From contig CAVYNB010000029.1 in the NCBI GenBank assembly GCA_963769745.1, positions 1 through 64,000 of the forward strand: 64,000 nt of DNA. Direction: 5' to 3'. A model generated the notes under the pieces. That model saw nothing but the letters and a program-made list of their open reading frames with translations. It was not told the origin of the DNA and did no database searches. A program made the translations under genes and the position numbers. Below, piece by piece: positions 53,416 to 61,940 of the stretch; the first letter of the stretch is position 1, and each line of letters begins with the position of its first letter. This DNA comes from JALORV01 sp963769745. Lineage in GTDB: Bacteria > Pseudomonadota > Gammaproteobacteria > Burkholderiales > Burkholderiaceae_F.

Positions 53416-54648
53416 GTGCTATATCACCTGCATGAACTGCAACGCCGTTTTCTGAACCCGCTTTCGGTGTGGGCGCAGGCCACTTCCGAACTCTTCTCCA
53501 GCCCTTACAGTCCACTCGCCTATTCGCCGATGTCCCGGCGCCTGTCGGCGGGCTACGACCTGCTGCACCGGATCGGCAAGCAATACGAGAAGCCCGAGTT
53601 CGGACTGAAGACCACGCGCATCGGCGACGCCGAGGTGCCGGTGGTCGAAGAAGTCACGATCGAAAAACCGTTCTGCCGGCTGCTGCATTTCAAGCGTCTT
53701 GTTCCGGCCAAGCTCAAGCGCCCCGCGGATCCACGTGTGCTCATCGTGGCGCCGCTGTCGGGGCACCACGCCACCCTGCTGCGCGACACGGTGCGTGCAC
53801 TGCTGCCCGACCACGACATCTGGATCACCGACTGGATCGATGCCCGCCTGGTCCCGATCACGGCCGGCCCGTTCCACCTCGATGACTATGTCGACTATGT
53901 GATCGAGTTCGTGCGTGAACTCGGTCCGGACGTCCACCTGATCTCCGTGTGCCAGCCGACCGTGCCGGTGCTGGCCGCCATATCGCTGATGGCCAGCAAT
54001 GCCGATGCAAAGCTTCCGAAGTCGATGACGATGATGGGCGGCCCGATCGACAGCCGGAAAAGCCCAACGCAGGTCAATGCGCTCGCGATACGCAAGAACT
54101 TCGAATGGTTCGAGAACACCGTGATCTTCAAGGTGCCGTCGGCGTACCCCGGCTACCTGCGCAAGGTCTACCCGGGCTTTCTGCAGCACGCCGGATTCGT
54201 CGCGATGAACCCGGACCGCCATCTCAATTCGCATTGGGACTATTACCTCGACCTGGTCAAGGGCGACATGGACGACGTCGAGGGCCATCGCGGTTTCTAC
54301 GACGAGTACAACGCCGTGATCGACCTGCCGGCCGAGTACTACCTGGACACGATCAGGATCGTGTTCCAGGAGCACAGCCTGCCCAACGGCACGTGGAAGG
54401 TGCACGGCCAGCTGGTCAAGCCGGCGGACATCACCTCGGTGGCGCTCTTCACGATCGAGGGTGAGCTCGACGACATCTCCGGCAGCGGCCAGACGCAGGC
54501 CGCCCACGGCTTGTGCAAGGGCATTCCGAAGACGAAGAAGCAGCACTGGACTGCCGAAGGCGCCGGCCACTACGGCATCTTCAGCGGGCGCCGCTGGCGC
54601 GAGCAGATCGCGCCGAAGATCAAGAATTTCATCCGCGAACACGCCTGA
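53416..54648 (+). CDS. phaZ: Intracellular poly(3-hydroxybutyrate) depolymerase
   Basis: Enzyme of 410 residues that mobilises stored PHB. The nucleophile is Cys in the box HLISVCQPTVPVLAAIS, as in the Ralstonia PhaZ1 type. Supporting motifs are RVLIVAPLSGHHATLLRDTV, DHDIWITDWIDARLVP and GIFSGRRWREQIAPKIKNFI, which follows GHYG. The GTG at 53416 begins MLYHLHELQRRFLNPLS, the usual N-terminus. Together with the PHA granule-region protein at 34583 it shows that the organism stores PHB. Confidence 0.94.
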   Translation: MLYHLHELQRRFLNPLSVWAQATSELFSSPYSPLAYSPMSRRLSAGYDLLHRIGKQYEKPEFGLKTTRIGDAEVPVVEEVTIEKPFCRLLHFKRLVPAKLKRPADPRVLIVAPLSGHHATLLRDTVRALLPDHDIWITDWIDARLVPITAGPFHLDDYVDYVIEFVRELGPDVHLISVCQPTVPVLAAISLMASNADAKLPKSMTMMGGPIDSRKSPTQVNALAIRKNFEWFENTVIFKVPSAYPGYLRKVYPGFLQHAGFVAMNPDRHLNSHWDYYLDLVKGDMDDVEGHRGFYDEYNAVIDLPAEYYLDTIRIVFQEHSLPNGTWKVHGQLVKPADITSVALFTIEGELDDISGSGQTQAAHGLCKGIPKTKKQHWTAEGAGHYGIFSGRRWREQIAPKIKNFIREHA

Positions 54649-54716
54649 GCGCTGGCCCGCGACGCGGCCAGCGATAATTGGCGGCTCCGACTCGCATCGC
54701 CCTTTCAGGGCACCCG

Positions 54717-55379
54717 ATGGCCGCTTCCACCACCGCGCTCGCCGACCGCATTGACGCGCTGCTGCCGCAGACGCAGTGCACGAAGTGCGGTCACGACGGC
54801 TGCCGTCCGTACGCCGAAGCCATCGCCGCGGCGCGCGCTGACATCAACCAGTGCCCTCCGGGCGGCGCCACCGGCATCGCCCGGCTGTCGCAACTGACAG
54901 GGCGGCCGGTCGTGCCGCTCAATCCGGTCAACGGGATCGAGCAGCCCTTGCGTGTGGCCGTCATCGACGAGCGGCTCTGCATCGGCTGCACGCTTTGCAT
55001 CCAGGCGTGCCCGGTCGACGCCATCGTCGGCGCCGCGCGGCGTATGCATAGCGTGATCCCCGACTGGTGCAACGGTTGCGATCTGTGCATCGCGCCGTGC
55101 CCGATGGACTGCATCGCGATGGTGCCGGTGCGGCCGGCGCGCGTCTGGAGCGACGACGATGCACAGCAGTCGCGCTCCCGCTATGAAGCGCGTCGGCGGC
55201 GCCTTGCCATTGAGCGCCAGGAACGCGAACAACTGCTGTTGCGCAAGGCCCTCGCCAGGCTCGACGAACTCGGGCAGCGCGAAGACCTCGCACCGGATCG
55301 GATCGCGCACAAGCAGTCCGTCGTCCGCGCCGCGATCGAACGCGCACGCGCACGGCGACAGGCGGCAACGAAACAATGA
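54717..55379 (+). CDS. rnfB: RnfB-like electron transport protein
   Basis: Iron-sulfur protein of 220 residues. The N-terminal cluster motif is CTKCGHDGCRPYAEAI, with CPPGG downstream. Two [4Fe-4S] ferredoxin motifs follow, CIGCTLCIQACPVDAI and CNGCDLCIAPCPMDCI. A basic helical tail (ARRRRLAIERQEREQLLLRK) ends the protein. Full-length RnfB has an N-terminal anchor, which is absent here, and no rnfA/C/D/G/E genes are near. This short form next to nth is common in betaproteobacteria. ATG 54717 is the better of two starts. Confidence 0.88.
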   Translation: MAASTTALADRIDALLPQTQCTKCGHDGCRPYAEAIAAARADINQCPPGGATGIARLSQLTGRPVVPLNPVNGIEQPLRVAVIDERLCIGCTLCIQACPVDAIVGAARRMHSVIPDWCNGCDLCIAPCPMDCIAMVPVRPARVWSDDDAQQSRSRYEARRRRLAIERQEREQLLLRKALARLDELGQREDLAPDRIAHKQSVVRAAIERARARRQAATKQ

Positions 55380-56053
55380 ACCCCGCGAAGCGATGGGCGA
55401 TCTACGAGCGGCTGCGGAGCCTGAATCCGCATCCGACGACCGAGCTCGAGTACGCGACGCCATTCCAGCTGCTCGTTGCGGTCGTGCTCTCGGCCCAGGC
55501 CACCGACAAGAGCGTGAACCTGGCAACGCGCGCACTGTTCAAGGCCGCGCCCACGCCCAAGGCCATCGTTGCCCTGGGAGAGGAGCGACTGACCGACTAC
55601 ATCAAGACCATCGGCCTGTACCGGACCAAGGCGAAGAACGTCATGGGTCTGTCGCGGCAACTGCTGGAACTGCACGGCGGCGAGGTGCCCCGCACCCGGG
55701 CCGCGCTGGAGTCGCTTCCGGGCGTAGGCCGCAAGACTGCGAACGTCGTGCTCAACACGGCATTCGGCGAGCCGACGATCGCTGTGGATACCCACATCTT
55801 CCGTGTCGCAAACCGCACCGGCATGGCGCCCGGCGCCAACGTCGATGCCGTCGAACAACGGCTCGAAAAATTCACGCCCGAGGAGTTCCGCAAGGACGCG
55901 CACCACTGGCTGATCCTGCACGGTCGATATGTCTGCAAGGCGCGGACACCGGAGTGCTGGCGCTGCCCGATTGCCGAGTGGTGCGAATTCCGGCCCAAGT
56001 CGCCGGCGCCACGAGCACGGCGCAGCGGCTTCCCGCCGCCCGCGGAGACGTGA
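55376..56053 (+). CDS. nth: Endonuclease III
   Basis: DNA glycosylase/AP lyase for oxidised pyrimidines, 225 residues. The helix-hairpin-helix with catalytic Lys is LESLPGVGRKTANVVLNTAF. The catalytic Asp is in VDTHIFRVANRTG. The [4Fe-4S] loop is CKARTPECWRCPIAEWC. The start overlaps the rnfB stop as ATGA. The DUF1841 gene starts at its stop. Confidence 0.96.
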   Translation: MNPAKRWAIYERLRSLNPHPTTELEYATPFQLLVAVVLSAQATDKSVNLATRALFKAAPTPKAIVALGEERLTDYIKTIGLYRTKAKNVMGLSRQLLELHGGEVPRTRAALESLPGVGRKTANVVLNTAFGEPTIAVDTHIFRVANRTGMAPGANVDAVEQRLEKFTPEEFRKDAHHWLILHGRYVCKARTPECWRCPIAEWCEFRPKSPAPRARRSGFPPPAET

Positions 56054-56499
56054 CCGTGTTCACCCCATCGAAGGACGATGTCCGGCGCTTCTTCTGCGAG
56101 ACCTGGCGCAAGCACCGGGACGGACAGATCCTGACTCCGATCGAGTCGATGGCGCTCGACTGGATCGTCGAGCATCCCGAGTACCACGACATACTTTCGA
56201 GCGCAGAGGCGGCAGCCACGGAGTATCGCGTCGACGAAGGGCGCACCAATCCGTTCCTGCACCTGTCGATGCACCTGGCGATTGCCGAGCAGCTGTCGAT
56301 CGACCAGCCACCGGGCATTCGTGCGGCGTATCAGCGGCTGGTCGCGCGTCGCGGCGATGCGCATGCGGCCGCGCACGACGTCATGGAGTGCCTGGGCGAG
56401 GTGATCTGGTCGGCGCAGCGAGCAGGCGATGCGCTGCCACCCGACGAGATGAGCGCGCGCTACCTGGAGTGCCTGTCACGACGGGCGACGCAGGTCTGA
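56050..56499 (+). CDS. DUF1841 family protein
   Basis: Protein of about 149 residues, family DUF1841, function unknown. Diagnostic parts are FFCETWRKHRDGQILTPIES and NPFLHLSMHLAIAEQLSIDQ, with HDVMECLGEVIWSAQR near the C-terminus. The GTG at 56050 overlaps the nth stop; a second GTG (56056) is possible. It commonly follows nth in beta- and gammaproteobacteria. Confidence 0.9.
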   Translation: MTVFTPSKDDVRRFFCETWRKHRDGQILTPIESMALDWIVEHPEYHDILSSAEAAATEYRVDEGRTNPFLHLSMHLAIAEQLSIDQPPGIRAAYQRLVARRGDAHAAAHDVMECLGEVIWSAQRAGDALPPDEMSARYLECLSRRATQV

Positions 56500-56512
56500 C
56501 CCCTGCGCGCGG

Positions 56513-56530
56513 TGCACCCCGTTGGGTGCA
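56513..56530. terminator. Hairpin between convergent genes
   Basis: TGCACCC-CGTT-GGGTGCA is a perfect 7-bp stem with a four-base loop, between the DUF1841 stop and the stop of the convergent cytochrome gene. It is likely a two-way terminator, although no long T-run is present. Confidence 0.5.
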
Positions 56531-56535
56531 AGACC

Positions 56536-56562
56536 CGACTAGCGCTTCTGCGACTAGCGCTT
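56536..56562. repeat. 12-bp direct repeat at a gene end
   Basis: CGACTAGCGCTT occurs at 56536-56547 and 56551-56562, three bases apart. The second copy contains the stop of the cytochrome gene. It is a small tandem duplication of no clear role. Confidence 0.6.
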
Positions 56563-56886
56563 TTCGTTGCCGAGCGGTCCCGGCAGCCGGCTCAGGTAGG
56601 CCGCGACGTTCTGGATATCTGCACGCGTCAGAGGTTTGGCCAAGCCCGCCATGATCGGGTTCTTGCGCGCGCCGGTCTGATAGTCGCGCAGCGCCTTCTC
56701 GAGATAGTCCGGATACTGTCCGGCGAGCTTGGGATAGCTCGGATCGACGGGCGAGAAAAAATCCTTGCCATGGCACGCGGCGCATTGCGCCTGCGCGAGT
56801 TGTTCGCCCTTGGCAACATCAGCGGACTGCGCCGGGACCGCAACGAGTGCGGCGCAGGCCGCAACGAGAATTCTCATCTTCATCAT
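56554..56886 (-). CDS. Small c-type cytochrome
   Basis: Periplasmic cytochrome of 110 residues. Signal peptide RILVAACAALVAVPAQSA, heme site CAACHGKDFF. The Met ligand is probably in NPIMAGLAKPLTRAD. The pattern YPKLAGQYPDYLEKALRDYQ is that of c553/c4-like cytochromes (cytochrome c554 type). A similar gene follows 10 bases away, so the pair probably arose by duplication and is cotranscribed. Confidence 0.9.
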   Translation of the reverse strand: MMKMRILVAACAALVAVPAQSADVAKGEQLAQAQCAACHGKDFFSPVDPSYPKLAGQYPDYLEKALRDYQTGARKNPIMAGLAKPLTRADIQNVAAYLSRLPGPLGNEKR

Positions 56887-56895
56887 GCTGCCCGC

Positions 56896-57237
56896 TTACT
56901 TGCCACGCGCCGCGTAATAGGCGGCCAAGGCGGTGATCTGCTGGTCGCTGAGGCCCTTGGCGATGCCCACCATCGTCGGATGATTCCGATCGCCCTGGCG
57001 ATAGGCCTTGAGCGCAGCCTCGATGTACTGGGGCGTTTGCCCGCCGATCTTCGGCACGCGGTAGACCTGCGGAAACGAGGCCTGGTAGCCGGGAATCGAA
57101 TGGCAGCCGATGCAGTTCGACACAGGCGCATCACTGGTGGCGACCGGGGCCGGCGATGCGGCCTTCTTGTCCTGTGCCGCCGCCAGCAGCGGCAGTGTCG
57201 CGGCAACGGCGACGAGCAGCAAACGGTCCAACTTCAT
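56896..57237 (-). CDS. Small c-type cytochrome
   Basis: Second cytochrome of 113 residues. Signal peptide MKLDRLLLVAVAATLPLLAA, heme site CIGCHSIPGY. YRVPKIGGQTPQYIEAALKA and the Met in HPTMVGIAKGLSDQQ match its neighbour. The ATG at 57237 is chosen over an upstream extension to 57432 because it opens a proper signal peptide. These electron carriers could serve a terminal oxidase. Confidence 0.9.
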   Translation of the reverse strand: MKLDRLLLVAVAATLPLLAAAQDKKAASPAPVATSDAPVSNCIGCHSIPGYQASFPQVYRVPKIGGQTPQYIEAALKAYRQGDRNHPTMVGIAKGLSDQQITALAAYYAARGK

Positions 57238-57438
57238 CCGCACTATCCGTAGGTGGTGTTGAAGCAAATCCCGGGATCGTTGTTCATGAACCCACTCGCC
57301 CGGCCGCGCCCTCCCCGGCACGCAGCGCGCGATTGTAATCGAGTCCGACCGCCGGGTCGCGCCACTGTCCCGTACGCAGCTCCCGAGGCGCCGTTGCGTA
57401 TACTCGATCGGCCCTCTCAGCCGCTTCCGCATCCGTCC

Positions 57439-58296
57439 ATGTCACGTTTCGAAGGCTCCACCACCTACGTTGCCACTGACGACCTGAAGCTCGCGGTCAA
57501 CGCCGCACTGACGCTGCAGCGGCCCCTGCTGATCAAGGGTGAGCCCGGCACCGGCAAGACCATGCTGGCCGAGGAAGTGGCGCGTGCACTGAACATGCCG
57601 CTGCTTGCCTGGCACATCAAGTCGACGACCAAGGCGCAGCAGGGGCTGTACGAGTACGACGCGGTGAGCCGGTTGCGCGATTCGCAATTGGCTGATGTCG
57701 TCGGATCGGCCCGCGTCCAGGACATCGAGAACTACATCGTCCGCGGCGTGCTGTGGCAGGCATTCACGTCGGAGGAACCGTCGGTGCTGCTGATCGACGA
57801 AATCGACAAGGCCGACATCGAATTTCCCAACGACCTGCTGCGCGAGCTTGACCGCATGGAGTTCTACGTCTACGAGACGCGGCAGACGGTCACGGCAAGG
57901 CATCGTCCCCTGGTGGTGATCACCTCGAACAACGAGAAGGAACTGCCGGACGCATTCCTGCGCCGCTGCTTCTTCCACTACATCCGGTTTCCGGACAAGG
58001 ACACGATGCAGGCGATCGTCGATGTCCACTTCCCGAAGCTGCGCAAGGAGCTGCTGGCCAATGCGCTGGCGGTGTTCTTCGGCGTGCGCGACTTGCCGGG
58101 CCTCAAGAAGAAGCCGTCGACGTCGGAGCTGCTCGACTGGCTGAAGCTGCTGGTCGCCGAACAGATCCCGCCGGAAGCGCTGCGATCGAAGGACGACAAG
58201 ATCGCGGTGCCGCCGCTGGCCGGTGCGCTGCTGAAAAACGAGCAGGACATGCATCTGTTCGAACGGCTCGTCTTCATGGCCCGCAGCAACCGCTGA
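57439..58296 (+). CDS. MoxR family AAA+ ATPase
   Basis: Chaperone-like AAA+ ATPase of 285 residues. Walker A LIKGEPGTGKTMLAEE, Walker B VLLIDEIDKADIEFP, sensor 1 VVITSNNEKELPDAFLRRCF. The ATG at 57439 (MSRFEGSTTYV) is preferred to an upstream frame from 57253. MoxR proteins work with VWA-domain proteins to insert cofactors or assemble complexes. Here the partner is probably the CoxE-type protein at 58916, two genes on. Confidence 0.94.
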   Translation: MSRFEGSTTYVATDDLKLAVNAALTLQRPLLIKGEPGTGKTMLAEEVARALNMPLLAWHIKSTTKAQQGLYEYDAVSRLRDSQLADVVGSARVQDIENYIVRGVLWQAFTSEEPSVLLIDEIDKADIEFPNDLLRELDRMEFYVYETRQTVTARHRPLVVITSNNEKELPDAFLRRCFFHYIRFPDKDTMQAIVDVHFPKLRKELLANALAVFFGVRDLPGLKKKPSTSELLDWLKLLVAEQIPPEALRSKDDKIAVPPLAGALLKNEQDMHLFERLVFMARSNR

Positions 58297-58303
58297 GGCA
58301 GCG

Positions 58304-58897
58304 ATGCTGGTAGTCCAGCCGATCGTGCTCGAAGGCCATGGCGTGCGGCTCGAACCGCTGGCGCGCGAACACCACGACGGACTGGTCGCGGCCGCCCGCG
58401 ACGGCGAGCTGTGGAAGCTCTGGTACACCTCGGTCCCCGAGCCCGAACAGGCTCACGCCTACATCTCGGCGGCGCTGGCGGGACAGCAGGCCGGCCACAT
58501 GCTGCCGTGGGCGGTACGCGATCTCGCCCACGACACGATTGTCGGCACCACGCGCTATCACGACATCGTGCCTGGAGTGGATCGAGTCGAGATCGGCTAC
58601 ACGTGGTACGCGCGCCGCTGCCAGAAGTCGCACGTGAACACAGCCTGCAAGCTGCTGCTGCTCGGCCATGCGTTCGATGAATTGCACTGCGCGGTGGTCG
58701 GGTTCCGCACCGACAACTTCAACTTCACCTCACAGCAGGCGATCGCCGGACTCGGTGCAAAGAAGGACGGCGTGATCCGCCATCATCACCCGCGCCGCGA
58801 CGGCACGGTGCGCGATACGGTGCTGTACAGCATCCTGGCCACCGAGTGGCCGGACGTGAAGCGCCACCTCGAGCTGCGTCTGGCGCGCCACCGTTGA
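58304..58897 (+). CDS. RimJ/RimL-type GNAT acetyltransferase
   Basis: Acetyltransferase of 197 residues. VLEGHGVRLEPLAREHHDGL opens the fold. IGYTWYARRCQKSHVNTACK is the acetyl-CoA-binding strand and helix, and FDELHCAVVGFRTDNFNFTS follows. ATG 58304 is 7 bases after the moxR stop, so it is in the same operon. A role in acetylating a protein N-terminus or small molecule cannot be decided. Confidence 0.85.
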   Translation: MLVVQPIVLEGHGVRLEPLAREHHDGLVAAARDGELWKLWYTSVPEPEQAHAYISAALAGQQAGHMLPWAVRDLAHDTIVGTTRYHDIVPGVDRVEIGYTWYARRCQKSHVNTACKLLLLGHAFDELHCAVVGFRTDNFNFTSQQAIAGLGAKKDGVIRHHHPRRDGTVRDTVLYSILATEWPDVKRHLELRLARHR

Positions 58898-58915
58898 CGC
58901 GCCACCGTTAACGCC

Positions 58916-60088
58916 ATGCTGATCGACTTCTTCTTTCACCTGCGCGCCGCCAAGCTCAAGGTGTCGATCAATGAGCTGCTGACGCTGCTCGAGGCGCTGA
59001 AGCAGGGCGTGATCGGACCCTCCATCGACGAGTTCTACCATCTGTCGCGGACCACGCTCGTCAAGGATGAAACGCAGTTCGACAAGTTCGACCGGGCCTT
59101 CGGCGAGTACTTCAAGGGCGTGACGACCTCGCTCGACTTCACGAAGGAGATCCCGGAAGAGTGGTTCAGGAAAGTGCTCGAACGCGCGTTCAGTCCGGAG
59201 GAAATCGCGAAGCTCGAGAAGCTCGGCTGGGACAAGCTGATGGAGGAGTTCAGGAAGCGCCTCGAGGAGCAGGACGGGGCGCACCACGGCGGCAACCGCT
59301 GGATTGGCTCCGGCGGAACCTCGCCGTTCGGACACGGTGGTGCGAATCCCGAGGGCATCCGCGTCGGCGGGCCGAGCAAGGGCGGGAAGTCGGCCGTCAA
59401 GGTCTGGGAGATGCGTGGTTTCCGCGACTACGATGATTCGGTCGAGATCGGTACGCGCAACATCAAGGTCGCGCTGCGCCGGCTGCGTCGCTTCGCACGC
59501 GAAGGCGCCGACCTCGAGCTCGACATGCACGACACGATCGAGTCGACCGCGAAAAACGCCGGCTGGCTCGACCTGAAGCTCGTGCCGGAGCGGCATAACA
59601 CCGTCAAGGTGCTGATGCTGCTCGATGTCGGCGGCACGATGGACGAGCACATCAAGCGCACTGAAGAACTCTTTTCCGCCGCGAAGGGCGAGTTCAAGCA
59701 CCTCGAGTTCTATTACTTCCACAACTGCGTCTACGAGTACCTCTGGCGCAACAACCGCCGCCGCTACACCGAACGCTTCGCCACCTGGGACGTGCTGCGC
59801 AAGTACCCGCATGACTGGAAGCTCGTCTTCGTCGGCGATGCGACGATGAGTCCCTACGAGGTGCTGCAGCCGGGCGGCTCGGTCGAGTACAACAACGAAG
59901 AGGCCGGCGCGGTCTGGCTGCAACGCTTCTTCGCGACGTTTCCGAAGTCGATCTGGCTGAACCCGGAGCCGGAAAGCCTGTGGCAGTACCGCCAGTCGAT
60001 CTCGCTCATCCGCCAGCTGGCCGGCGGCAGGATGTTCCCGATGACGCTCGAGGGACTGACGCGGGCGATGCGTCAGCTGTCGAAGTAA
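58916..60088 (+). CDS. VWA domain protein, CoxE-like
   Basis: Protein of 390 residues with a von Willebrand A domain in the C-terminal half. The metal site is altered: VLMLLDVGGTMDEHIKRTEE has DVGGT where the usual motif is DxSxS. The N-terminal part, FFFHLRAAKLKVSINELLTL, is the CoxE family hallmark. A Gly-rich linker (GGTSPFGHGGANPEGI) joins the halves. It is the partner expected for the MoxR ATPase. CoxE proteins help mature molybdenum hydroxylases, but no such enzyme is in this window. Confidence 0.9.
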   Translation: MLIDFFFHLRAAKLKVSINELLTLLEALKQGVIGPSIDEFYHLSRTTLVKDETQFDKFDRAFGEYFKGVTTSLDFTKEIPEEWFRKVLERAFSPEEIAKLEKLGWDKLMEEFRKRLEEQDGAHHGGNRWIGSGGTSPFGHGGANPEGIRVGGPSKGGKSAVKVWEMRGFRDYDDSVEIGTRNIKVALRRLRRFAREGADLELDMHDTIESTAKNAGWLDLKLVPERHNTVKVLMLLDVGGTMDEHIKRTEELFSAAKGEFKHLEFYYFHNCVYEYLWRNNRRRYTERFATWDVLRKYPHDWKLVFVGDATMSPYEVLQPGGSVEYNNEEAGAVWLQRFFATFPKSIWLNPEPESLWQYRQSISLIRQLAGGRMFPMTLEGLTRAMRQLSK

Positions 60089-60094
60089 GACCGG

Positions 60095-61930
60095 TCAGTT
60101 GTTGAACGGTGGTGCCGCCTTCAGCACCTCGTCAAGCGTGGTCATGCCCTTGGCGATCTTCTCCGCGCCCGAGACGCGCAGCGAGCGCAGCCCGTCGCGC
60201 GCGGCCTGGCCGCGCAGCTGAACGAGATCAGCGCCCTCGGCGATCAGCTTTCGCATCGCATCGCTCATCACCAGCATCTCGATCAGTCCGGTGCGCCCCA
60301 TGTAGCCGGTGCGACGGCATTCGAGGCAGCCGACAGGGTGGTAGATCTTCTCGGGCACGTTCGAGCGCCAGGGTGCGACCAGTTCCTTCCACAGCGTCGG
60401 TTCGATCGGATCACCCGGCGCCTTGCAGTGCGGGCACAGCATGCGCACCAGACGTTGCGCGAGGATGCCGATCAGCGTCGCATTGACCAGGTAATTGGGA
60501 ATGCCGAGTTCGATGAGGCGCGCGATCGACGCGGCGGCATCGTTGGTGTGCAGCGTCGAAAACACCAGGTGGCCGGTCAGAGCAGCCTGCACCGCCATGT
60601 CGGCCGTTTCCTTGTCGCGGATTTCGCCCACCATGATGATGTCCGGGTCCTGCCGCATCAGCGCGCGCAGCCCGTCGGAGAATCCCAGATCGATGCCGTG
60701 CTGGACCTGCATCTGGTTCAGCGCCGGATCGACCATTTCGATCGGATCCTCGACCGTGCTGACGTTGACCTGGTCGGTCGCCAGCTGCTTCAGCGTCGAA
60801 TACAGCGTGGTCGTCTTGCCGGAACCGGTCGGCCCGGTCACCAGCACGATGCCCGACGGCCGATGGATCAGGTCTTCCCAGACCTTCGTCTCGTCCGGGG
60901 TGAATCCAAGTTCGGCGTAGCTGCGCACGACAACTTCCGGATCGAAGATCCGCATCACCAGCTTTTCCCCGAACGCCGTCGGCAACGTCGACAGGCGGAT
61001 CTCGACCTCGCGGCCCGCATTCGGTCCGGTCGAGACCTTGGTCTTGATGCGGCCGTCCTGCGGCCGGCGCTTTTCGACGACGTCCATGCGGCCCAGCAGC
61101 TTGATGCGGCTGGTCATCGCCGCCATCACCCCGCCGGGCACCTGGTAGACCTGGTGCAGCACACCGTCAATGCGGAAGCGTGCGACGCCGAACTCGCGCC
61201 GCGGCTCGAGGTGGATGTCGCTCGCCCGTTGGTCGAATGCATATTGCAGCAGCCAGTCGACGATGTGGATGACATGGGCGTCGTTGGCCTCGACCTTGCC
61301 GCCGAGCTCGACCAGTTGCTCGAAGCTCGACACCAGTGGCGCAGATCCGGACTTGGAAGCGCCCCTGACCTGCTGCGCCAGCTTGTAGAACTCGGTCGTA
61401 TAGCGTGCGACGTCGAGCGGATTGGAGACGACGCGCTTGACCTTCTTCTTCGTGATCTGCTCGATCTCGCGTTCCCATCCGGTCTGGAAGGGCTCGCAGG
61501 TAGCGATCGTCACCTCGTCACCGCCCATCGCCACCGGCAGGATCGAGTAGGTCGTCGCATACGACGACGACATCACGTCGACGACGCGCGTGAAGTCGAC
61601 GCGCAGCGGATCAATGTGGAAATAGGGCAAGGACGCCTTCTGTGCCAGCCACTGTGTCAGCGCCTCGAGGTCGAGGAGCTTGCGTTCGGCATTCGGCGTG
61701 CGGTAGTTCATCTCCGCGAGATTCACCAGCGGGTGACCCGCACGGTCACGTCCGCCGGAGATCTTGAAGCGCTCGGCATCGCTGGTCGCCAGCATTCCGT
61801 CGGCAACCAGTTGCTTGAGCACATAGCCGCCGGTCACGCGGCCGCTCGGCACCGGGGTCGGCGCGTGCCGGTCCTTGGTCGACGAAGACGCAACGGCCTT
61901 CAGTGCCGCGGCACCTTCCTTGGGATTCAT
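60095..61930 (-). CDS. GspE/PilB family secretion ATPase
   Basis: Hexameric ATPase for type II secretion or type IV pili, 611 residues. Walker A VTGPTGSGKTTTLYSTL, Walker B region DIIMVGEIRDKETADMAVQA, His box VFSTLHTNDAAASIARL. Zinc finger CPHCK with CLECRRTGYMGRTGL. An N-terminal MshEN-like part and a short disordered leader are present. ATG 61930 (MNPKEGAAALK) is chosen. No other secretion genes are near, so its machine is encoded elsewhere. It lies 10 bases after the DUF1631 gene. Confidence 0.93.
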   Translation of the reverse strand: MNPKEGAAALKAVASSSTKDRHAPTPVPSGRVTGGYVLKQLVADGMLATSDAERFKISGGRDRAGHPLVNLAEMNYRTPNAERKLLDLEALTQWLAQKASLPYFHIDPLRVDFTRVVDVMSSSYATTYSILPVAMGGDEVTIATCEPFQTGWEREIEQITKKKVKRVVSNPLDVARYTTEFYKLAQQVRGASKSGSAPLVSSFEQLVELGGKVEANDAHVIHIVDWLLQYAFDQRASDIHLEPRREFGVARFRIDGVLHQVYQVPGGVMAAMTSRIKLLGRMDVVEKRRPQDGRIKTKVSTGPNAGREVEIRLSTLPTAFGEKLVMRIFDPEVVVRSYAELGFTPDETKVWEDLIHRPSGIVLVTGPTGSGKTTTLYSTLKQLATDQVNVSTVEDPIEMVDPALNQMQVQHGIDLGFSDGLRALMRQDPDIIMVGEIRDKETADMAVQAALTGHLVFSTLHTNDAAASIARLIELGIPNYLVNATLIGILAQRLVRMLCPHCKAPGDPIEPTLWKELVAPWRSNVPEKIYHPVGCLECRRTGYMGRTGLIEMLVMSDAMRKLIAEGADLVQLRGQAARDGLRSLRVSGAEKIAKGMTTLDEVLKAAPPFNN

Positions 61931-61940
61931 GGGTGGTGCC